The position numbers and the translations under genes were made by a program. Below are positions 1 through 64,000 of a stretch of 64,000 nucleotides of DNA, one piece after another (the stretch's first letter is position 1; each line of letters begins with the position of its first letter). The DNA is from Anseranas semipalmata (Eukaryota > Chordata > Aves > Anseriformes > Anseranatidae): the NCBI GenBank assembly GCA_013399115.1, contig VXAA01002208.1, positions 1-64,000 on the forward strand, written 5' to 3'. The notes under the pieces are model-generated. The model made no database searches. It was not told the origin of the DNA and saw nothing but the letters and a program-made list of their open reading frames with translations.

Positions 1-170
1 CCCCGCCTCGCCTGGAGGCCCCCGAGGAGCAGCAGCACCGCCGGGCGGGCGCGGAGCCGCGGACGGACCGCGCCGCTTCCCCGCCGCGCTTTCGCCCTGG
101 CGGCAGCTGGGTAGCGGGGGGCTGCCGGGGCTCGCTTCGGTTGCGGAGGGTATTTACCGACAGGAGCGCG
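1..170. promoter_or_regulatory. SPAG9: CpG-rich edge of the presumed main SPAG9 promoter
   Basis: Dense CG dinucleotides and G/C runs occupy the first ~170 bases, unlike anything in the following 10 kb. The position just 3' of where the SPAG9 first exon should be fits the tail of its CpG-island promoter. No open frame here matches the JIP4 N-terminus. Whether transcription starts within this piece cannot be told. Confidence 0.6.
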
Positions 171-3100
171 GATGCATTGCAAAATGTATGGAAATAAGCG
201 CTGTCTAGACTGCCGTTCTTCAGGCTGTACATAAAAGCTGCAGCCAGCAACAGGTGGTGCGGACTGCTCAATGGCAAACTCTGGCTTTGGATGCAACTAC
301 AAAAAAAATGAAGTAAAAATACCTAATAATTCAGTCATCATAAACTTGTGAAGTGTTTTTTTCCTGCTAGGTTATAAAGCAGTGCAATAGGAGGCAGCTG
401 TGCAGGATAGCTTCTTTCAGCTCCTTGTCCTGCCGAACTCATGTAGGAGATTGGATTGACAGCATTATCTGTAATAGAACAAGTCATCTTACAGGTCTAT
501 TTCCAGACCTCCTGTCCCGTGCTCGTCTCTGTGGTTGTGCTTGCCTTCTAAGTTTTCCACATTAGAAAAATAACAACACTGAAGGTGAAGACAATAAGGA
601 TGAGGAAAATTTAATTTGAAAAACATTGTTTGCTCTGTACAAATGTTTGTATACATTATGGCTATAAGTGAGTGAAAAATGTTGCCTTTCAAATTGCTCT
701 AGGGCTTCAGTAGTTTGCTACAAAGTAACGTGGTGTCAACAGTGTCCCCAAACTCTTCATTGTCCTTGTCAAGCATTTAGTTGTTTTGCAGTGCTTTGTG
801 GTCTTCAGTCTGGAGACTGTTGCCATAAATCACTAGTTCTGACACAAGCTGCACGTAAACAGCTTTTTTTTNTTTTCTGAAGTAATTCATAAGAAAGTCA
901 ATCAAGCTTGAGACACAGGCAGCACTTGCCAGATTGAAAAAAGCAGGCCTTGGGCAGCAGAACAGAAACCATAACTGTATGATGAAATAGAATACGGTAT
1001 TAATTGTGTTATTGTGGTTCTTCAGAAGCTGCACGTACTCATGTTGTATTTGTGCCTCACTGTGATCACCGTTTCTTTGTGTCGTGATAAATTAACTTAT
1101 GGGGACAAGCATTATGCTGTCTTAAAAACTACTACTCGTGCTGCAAGACAGCTTACTGATGCTTTCTGAAGTGCAATTAGATCAAAGACCATATGTTCCA
1201 TTGCAAACACAAAGGTCATCTTTTTGGTATGTGCTGGCGTCAGTTACGCTGTACATATGTGAAAATGTCATACAAAGCATGGTGTGTTCATGAGGTGTGT
1301 GTTTCATTCAGACTTGTTACGACTTTTTTTTGAATGTTGAGGTAATGGAGTATTGTTGAAACAAAAGGAGGGAACATGAGCATAGCACTATTTTTCTTGG
1401 ACAACAAGTTACTGGCTTAGTATTTTTCTTTCCTTTCATTGTGGAGGTTGCTTGTGTGATCTGATAGCGAAATGGAGACTTGTGAGCTACAAAGTTCAAT
1501 GTTCTATGTTGTCTGTTCTGACTATCCCAAAGAAGTAACGTCCCTTCTTTTTACTTTCTGTTTGCCACTGTAGGAATTCTTGTTTGCAGTAGTATCTCAA
1601 TGAGCATTAATGGTTTACTGTTTGAATAGGAATCTCTACACCGCTGTCCTAATTTGCCTCCTTGAATTCTTGAACTTAAACAATGTTGAGAAATGTTCTG
1701 GAAGTTGTTGTCTGTGGACTTTTGTTATACTGGCTTTAAAATAAAGGAAGATTTCAGAAGTACTAGACCTGCTTCTCAGTCCTTTAGATAACAGTCATGA
1801 TGTTTTTAAGTGCTATAAAGTTGTTCGCCTGACTTTTAACATGGTGTGCTTTGTGGTAGATCTGGAGAAATAGGAGAACTTGCTACTCTGCTGTTCTGCT
1901 TACAGTAGCGCGTAACTTGTCTTCCCACCTAGTAAATGAGGCAGCATGCCCTGCAACAAAGAAGTGGAAGAGGAGGAAGGATTTGGAGTTCTGCTATCTC
2001 ATACATTACTTCTGCAGGAAGCAAAAACTATTATACTGCTTCATACTTGGGTCTGCATGGCTAGCAGAAGGAGTTTCACGTGGACTTGGAAACAGACGAA
2101 ATCTGTACTGTCTAGCAGTGTCAAGCAGTCTTACTTGCCTTTTAGTTTTTCTGCTGTTGGTGGGATTGAGCTATTTTTGAAGTTTGGTATTCAATACATA
2201 GTTGTTGCTTTTGCAGCAATGAAAAAGGATTCACCACCATGAAGATGAATTTAACTAATAGCATGAACTTGATAGCTACCTTTTCTTATACTTTCTGAAG
2301 TTAACTTTCTTCCTTAGGATTGTATGTTAAGTAAACACTACAGTTAGAGCTTAAGTATTTTTTTAATTTATATGACAGCAAAATTGAGATCCATCATATA
2401 GAAATCTTACTAAAGTAGTGTCAGCTTTATACTTAGTTGTTTTCAGCTACATGTTTTTATCTACTCCAAGTCTAGCTGAGCTGGTTTTGTAGTTGACCAT
2501 ACCTACCTACACAATACACAAGGGAGAGCGTGCCTTTGGCTGAAAAGCTAGCATCATTGCAATAAAAGTTACTCAAGTCTGTGTCATAGGATAATAAAGA
2601 CTGCCAAGTAGGTGGTACCCTCAAATCAGATATGCTTAGTACTGCACCTGGATCATGTCACAGGAAAACAAGTTAAGATATAAGGAAACAGAAGATGAAG
2701 ACATATAGGAAGAGATGTTTCATTTTGTTGGTACTATATTATTATTAAGTCACTAAATGGATATGTGCTTGAGGGATTGTTCAAAATGTATATGCTGTGC
2801 TGTTTTATTTTGTGATGAGTTCATGTTTATTGCAATGATTATTGCTGTAATCTTTATATAATCTATTTTAGATATGTGAAGACTTGGGAATCTTATTGAC
2901 AAAGCACTCTCGTACTTTTTACTGGAAGTCTTTAAGAACAGGTCAGAAAAATGTCTGTCTGAAGTGACATGTCTGAAGTGATACAGCCTGGAGAAAATGG
3001 GAAGGATTAAATGGGAGTTACCAAACATAGCTTACAAAGGTATCGCAGGCTTACATTTCAGCAGTAGGCACATGCAGAAGGAGGTGTGCATCATATCCTG

Positions 3101-6100
3101 TGCTTACACCTCATTAAGTATCAAAATTAGGATGCAGACACCAGCATTGATCATCACAGATTAAGAGCATTGAAACGAGATGACCTTCTAAGGGCAGTTT
3201 TGAGCCCTTAGATTAGTGCCTTCTGTAATGGGACTGGTTGTTTTAAAGATGTGTTGGTGTCCTTCAGCTTGTTTTTTAAAAGAAAAAAGCCCCAAAACTC
3301 ACTTCTTGTTATAAGGTATGGCTTTGTGGCCTATGGAGGAAGTCACGAAATGAGGAACGCTAGGTTTTATGTCTGCCTCAGTATTTTGTGTAACCAGTAG
3401 CTCAGGTTGAAATGAGAGAATATCTAGTATCCATATATTGAGCGGTCAGTATGTCCCTATGTGCACTGCTGCATTTACTTTAAACAGTGCAGAAAGTGTG
3501 CAGTATTTAAGTGTCACGTCAATGTCCATGGCTGCAGTGACTGCTTATCTGACTGGTCTTTCCATTGTAGTCATACAGGCTTAGTCAAGACGGGATGACC
3601 AGTCTCTGGGGCTCTGCCTGTGCTTGTACCGTCACAGGAAGGGGAGGTGAAGCAGCGCTGACACATTCAGCCTGAAGGACTTGGTCCATGGTTTGATCTG
3701 GTAGAGCTCTCAGATGAGGGAGAAAAAAAATGACCCAGCTCTAGTTGGGAAGTTTTTTTGAAGAGATGTAACTTAAATTCTAACTTCAACAAAATGAAGG
3801 TAAATTAGTGAAAAACTACCAAATCATTTAACTTTAATGCAAAACCATTTTTAATGCGTGCAGTTGAGGAACTCGAGAGGAAATATGAAATAATGAAGGA
3901 CTCTATCTGTTGTTTTGTGAGTAACAGTGACATTGATGTCTTTGAACGGCTGTTTAGTCAAAAGTATAATTGTCACTGGCCTTTTGCAAGTTATGAAACA
4001 CATCTGACTTTGGGAAATCATCAGAGAACCAACTAAACAAAGATGTTACAGTTCTGTTTTATAATTCTTCTTTCATGTTTTCCCATGTTTAATTTACCAG
4101 ACCATGTTGGTATTTAGCCCTGATGCCAAATTTGTGTCAAACTTTGAAGCCCTTTTTAAAAAGGGAGTCTGCTAAGAATGAATAAGCCAGACTTGACTTG
4201 ACTTTTCAGTATAAAAGGGGCAAAACTATTGTATCATCTACTACAAAGGAGAGATTGAGCAAGTTTTAAGTTTGAGTATTTTGGTCATACACTGTCAAAT
4301 TAATATTCCTAACCTTTTTTTTTTTTTTTTTTGGACGGCGTGATGTACAAAAACTTTTCACATCTGTGTTTTGGAAGCAGGGGAAGAACTCCTTTTTAAA
4401 TTGCAGAACCCAAAGCAGTCCTACCTGGGTTAGTGTCAGCTGCTCCTCAGTTGTTTCAGGACTTGCTGCAGGCACAGTCATATGAACACCATTCAGAGTC
4501 CTGTGATAGCCATGTAGAGCTTGCCTGAAAGGAACTCTTGTTCCAGTACATAGATTTTGATGCATTTCTACATTTGAAGTAATTTTTAATAAAAATTTGT
4601 TCTGATGACCCTGCTAAGCAGAAGCCCTTTCACCTGGTAAAAAGCTATAATCCATATGTTGGTCAAAACTTATTAGCTTATTAAAAGTTGATGTGTGAGC
4701 ATTTGAAGTATTTTTTTTCCACTGAATTTTCCTAGAAATACACGGAAAATACTTGTATTCAAATCACCTGTAACATTACTAGTTGAAAAGCTGGCTTCCC
4801 ATGCTTTTTCTTCTGCTTGTGCACGTTGCTTTTCCTTGTTAGGATTGTTGAAGGGTACTGGTTAAAGTAATCCCCACTGTGAATATAGGTTGTAACCTGG
4901 TCACTGCTCCAAGAGAATCATTCCCATGAGACGCTTCTTTCAGCTCCATCCCATCAAGCTCTCACATCAGTGGGAGGGCCAAAGGAAAGGAGGGAAGCGG
5001 ACAGTTTTTGTCCTTTTTCAGTTGGTCATGCTGACAAGGTGAAGTTAATAATCATTTTTTAACTTGCTGCCTCCTCCTTAGTGTCTGGGCTCCCTCTCCT
5101 TGCTTCCATGTGGTACCCAAGTGCAGCTTTCCTGCTGAACCCTGTATCAGTCTTGGATGTTTTTCTCTGCTAAGGCCTCGGGTACACTTTTCCTTGTGTC
5201 ATTAGCTGTCTTTGTAACTTCTCCTCACAGCCTTGGCCTTGTCTTTCCAGCGCTGAATAGAGCGCTGTGACCTAATCCATCTTTGGCTACTAGAAGTAGT
5301 CTTTGTGCTGCCGGTACACACTCAATTTCTTCAGGTTTTAGTTAAAATATATAGCCAAAAAAAAAGCTTTTAAAACTGCCATAATGATGAATTGGTAACT
5401 TTAATGTTACAGAATGTAAACACTGATACATGCATTGGCGAACTCCGGAATGTTGAGTGACACGCTTTGGTAAAGCAAAGTAGCAGAAGATGGTGTGATC
5501 AGCACTATTGCAGAGTGTCCGTAAGCAGTTGACAGGTTGTAGGAGATGGTTATTAAGCATTTGATGAAGACTGACCATTTTATAACCTGTTGAATGCTAG
5601 AAACGATTGGGTGGGAATGAAAACATACAATTTTTGGCTGGCGCTTTAGTGGTACGTCTCTGCTGCAGTGGCTGTATTTTCGTGATTTGCTGGCAGAGGA
5701 GCACTTCACTGATGTTCAGTCAAATCAAAGGGTACCGAGACCTTCTGTATTGCCATGCAGGGCTGGCAAGCAAGTGTGTGAAGCTGGGATAGAATGAAAT
5801 TTGTGTTCATGTTAGTCCCGAGCAGGCTTCTCTGAAGTAGTTGGCACTTAGTGATAGTGATTATGCAAAGCATGCTAGATGGGATGCTTGACCAGTGGAC
5901 ACCAGACTAGAATATCGTTAGTGTCCTTCATGTTTGAATGTGGGCTGTAGGTGTGTTGTTTTGGAAACCTGCTTGTACTCTTCTTTGCTGTGAAGAGCTC
6001 TGTATTGTCTCCTGTGTGCTGCTTGAAGTGAAGGTCTTTCTACTTAAAAACAAATCTAGGAATGACTGTGTAACTGTTACTTCTATTTGATGAAAGGACT

Positions 6101-6165
6101 TTGCTCAGGCCTTTTAAGACTTTTTAAAGCTGTTAAGTCTAATTTTACTATATTTTTCTGTCTAG
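1..6165 (+). other. SPAG9: Partial first intron, starting in CpG-island flank
   Basis: Positions 1 to about 170 are very GC- and CpG-rich and then drop sharply to AT-rich DNA, as at the downstream edge of a promoter CpG island. I could not find the exon that should end in ...KHAEE just before the exon at 6166, so exon 1 is inferred to lie upstream of position 1. One ambiguous base is at 872, inside a T-run. A T-run of 18 lies at 4315-4332. The rest is ordinary intronic DNA with no gene I can support. The acceptor at 6164-6165 follows a T-rich tract. Confidence 0.8.
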
Positions 6166-62026
<55,861 letters not shown>

Positions 62027-64000
62027 GCATGTAGGATGCAGCTGGAGACCTTAAAAACTAAAAGAAAAAAAAAGCGCTTCTGCATGTTTTTTTATTTTGT
62101 GAAACCTGTTTCACTACATGATGTTGAAGCATTTCTTTGCTGTTTAACTTTATATTGCAAATCTGTCATACCTTTAACTATACAGGAATTAGCTTGTGCT
62201 GTTTTACTGCACCTTTGTTACATGGAACAGTATAATGAAATCAGACCTTTCTGAAAACTGGTGTGCGCACCATCGTAAGCAATCGAGACATTAGTTTTAC
62301 TGTACCACAACAATCTAATATAATTCACTTCTTTGGTAGTCTCACTTGAGTTTGGCTTTATTACAACTGAGCTTCATTTCACTGTATGATGCATTGAGTA
62401 AAACAGCAAAGTTATTCCCAGAGTATTAAAAAAAAAAAATCAGATGGATTATCAAGGCTCATCCAAATATTCAGTGAGGGCTAAAGCAAACTGAGTTTCA
62501 GCTTTTGTTTTCAAACTTGGAAAATCTTGCTTACATAGTGTATACAGACTAATTTGTTACTTTCATCAAAAATTCTGGGTGGGGAAAAAGGGGATTGTAT
62601 AGAAATTATGACAATATTTAAATAAAATAACATGTTTTCACTGTTGAACCTTAAAGTTTGAGAACTGCTGCCCTCAATCAGCAATTTTGAGCATAGTGTT
62701 TTCCCATTTCCCTGACATGAATACATGTGAACAACTGTTTCCAAAGGGTATCCTTAGGATGATTTAAATTTGAAAATAATTGTAAAATTCTTGAACAGGG
62801 GATACATCTTGTTCTTTTCTTGTCTTAACTCCTTATGTCCTAAGCACTAGAATGATCTTCTCTGCCTAGCTGGTCAAACTCATGAGGCACTGTGTGTGTG
62901 AAGGTTAAAGACCTCAAGTAGAGCATGAGAAAAGACTGAGAGTGTACAGGAAAAATGCATTCTGCCCAAGTGAGATTGTAAAGTAACTTTAGTGCCAGGT
63001 AATAAGGTACAAAGTGTATTTTTTGTAGCTGCATACCCTCATCTAGTCCCACCCAAAAGAAGTTTAACAATGTTAGCAAGCAACACAAGATGGAATAAAT
63101 TGTTGAAAGTCAGGAGACTCTAATATCAGGCTGACATTCTGTCTACTCACCATCTATTTTTTTAACCATAAGTGTGAGTTGAAGACTGTCTTCCTTTTAC
63201 ATTGAATTTCCTACATTAGTATCAAACCTAAGTTAAACACTTCATGATTTCTGTTCTTCAGAATATTTTAAAACCCAGATTTGCTCTTTCATTTATTTTC
63301 CAGAAAATAAAAGTTTGAGGGGTTTTAATAAACATACAGCATTTACCCCCCAGAGGCTGGGACTGTTCTGTTCAGATTAGCAGAAGAATTAGTAATTTGG
63401 TTATGTGAGAGAACTGAACAGTTTCAGAGAAGTAAATGTAGAAACACTTTTTTAAAACTGCCTAAACATTTTTATGCAATAGGAGCAGTTCTGGTCTATC
63501 AGGCAAACATGTGTTTATATATTTTCTTAGTTTTTTAAATGAACACATTTAGCTGAGGTCTATTGTGTAAATATATATTTAGGCAGCTTTTTCAAATGCA
63601 TATCATAGCTGATAAACCAGAAAAACTCCATTCAGGTCTATTGGTTAGATTTATATGTATAAATACTTTTTAAGCAACATATTTTGTACACAGCTGTTCC
63701 TCTCGTAAATATGTATTTAGGACATGAACTATGTAGTAAAAAATCCTTATTAAAAAAGTCTAATATCTTGGTAGTATTTTTCTCTTCAGAATGCCAAAAG
63801 TGATGAGTATGTTGTTCATAATTTGCTTTCCAAATTCATCTTTAATGTCACTCAAACTACTTTGGCTTAATTATAAAGTCTGGGAGCTTTTTAAAAATTA
63901 TATGAATACAGAAGGTAAACTGACTTAATGCTCTTATAGAGACCTATTTAAAACTCATGTAGACATGTATGCTGAACTTGAAGCACATCTGAGTTAACTT
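62027..64000 (+). other. SPAG9: SPAG9 3'UTR (extent uncertain)
   Basis: AT-rich sequence directly after the stop, without open frames of note. AATAAA signals occur at 62621, 63094, 63306 and 63327. A TGTAAATA word at 63566-63573 fits a Pumilio site. The true cleavage site is not resolved and may lie beyond the window. Confidence 0.7.
63306..63332 (+). terminator. SPAG9: Paired AATAAA polyadenylation signals
   Basis: Two AATAAA hexamers (63306-63311 and 63327-63332) lie 21 bases apart, start to start, about 1.3 kb after the stop. They are the densest signal cluster in the 3'UTR. A weak T-rich region follows. Earlier single hexamers at 62621 and 63094 are possible proximal sites. Confidence 0.45.

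Noticed and set aside
1..170. Possible remainder of SPAG9 exon 1
   Set aside because: No frame reads the expected ...EREKALRKHAEE ending with a donor. The stretch is better read as intronic CpG-island flank.
3864..3918. Exon-like stretch with coiled-coil-like peptide (VEELERKYEIMKDS) and a GTGAGT donor
   Set aside because: The acceptor has a poor pyrimidine tract, and in the incoming phase 0 it hits a stop within ten codons. No match to JIP4.

Overview
The window is vertebrate genomic DNA, almost certainly avian, and holds most of one gene on the + strand: SPAG9, encoding JIP4 (JLP), the JNK-interacting and dynein/kinesin adaptor. Support for a bird comes from long AT-rich introns with very few interspersed repeats, a compact gene, and a CR1 LINE 3' tail at about 25591-25650. 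I cannot assign a species. I see no other protein gene, RNA gene, CRISPR array or viral insertion.

Layout. Positions 1 to about 170 are GC- and CpG-rich. They look like the downstream flank of the main promoter/exon 1 CpG island; exon 1 itself (about the first 101 residues, the RH1 domain) lies upstream of the window. Twenty-eight coding exons follow between 6166 and 62026. Each was placed by reading acceptor, reading frame and donor against the known JIP4 protein. Their phases chain without a break: 3624 nt in total, 1207 residues plus a stop. The last coding exon runs into a 3'UTR (62027 to the window end or just short of it) with several AATAAA signals. The 5' half has large introns (3-12 kb). 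The 3' half, which encodes RH2 and the WD40-like propeller, is dense in exons.

The gene is built to make more than one protein. A second promoter and first exon (ATG 27469, donor after 27629) encodes a hydrophobic, membrane-anchor-like N-terminus that matches the short human sperm-antigen isoform. It joins the exon carrying the JNK-docking motif in phase, so it replaces RH1 and the first coiled coil. I also found a 12-nt microexon (43350-43361) adding MPAR at the end of RH2. A 39-nt exon (57985-58023) matches an insert known in the paralogue JIP3 (MAPK8IP3). An 80-nt candidate poison exon lies at 14533-14612. One constitutive intron (53866-54949) uses a GC-AG splice pair.

The encoded protein joins an N-terminal RH1/coiled-coil region, a JNK-docking peptide, a leucine-zipper coiled coil (kinesin light chain/ARF6 side), an RH2 domain (phospho-Rab side), a low-complexity linker and a C-terminal WD40-like domain. 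In established biology it links JNK/p38 signalling to retrograde transport of lysosomes and endosomes. No wholly new system is visible. The points of interest are the alternative exons and splice signals.
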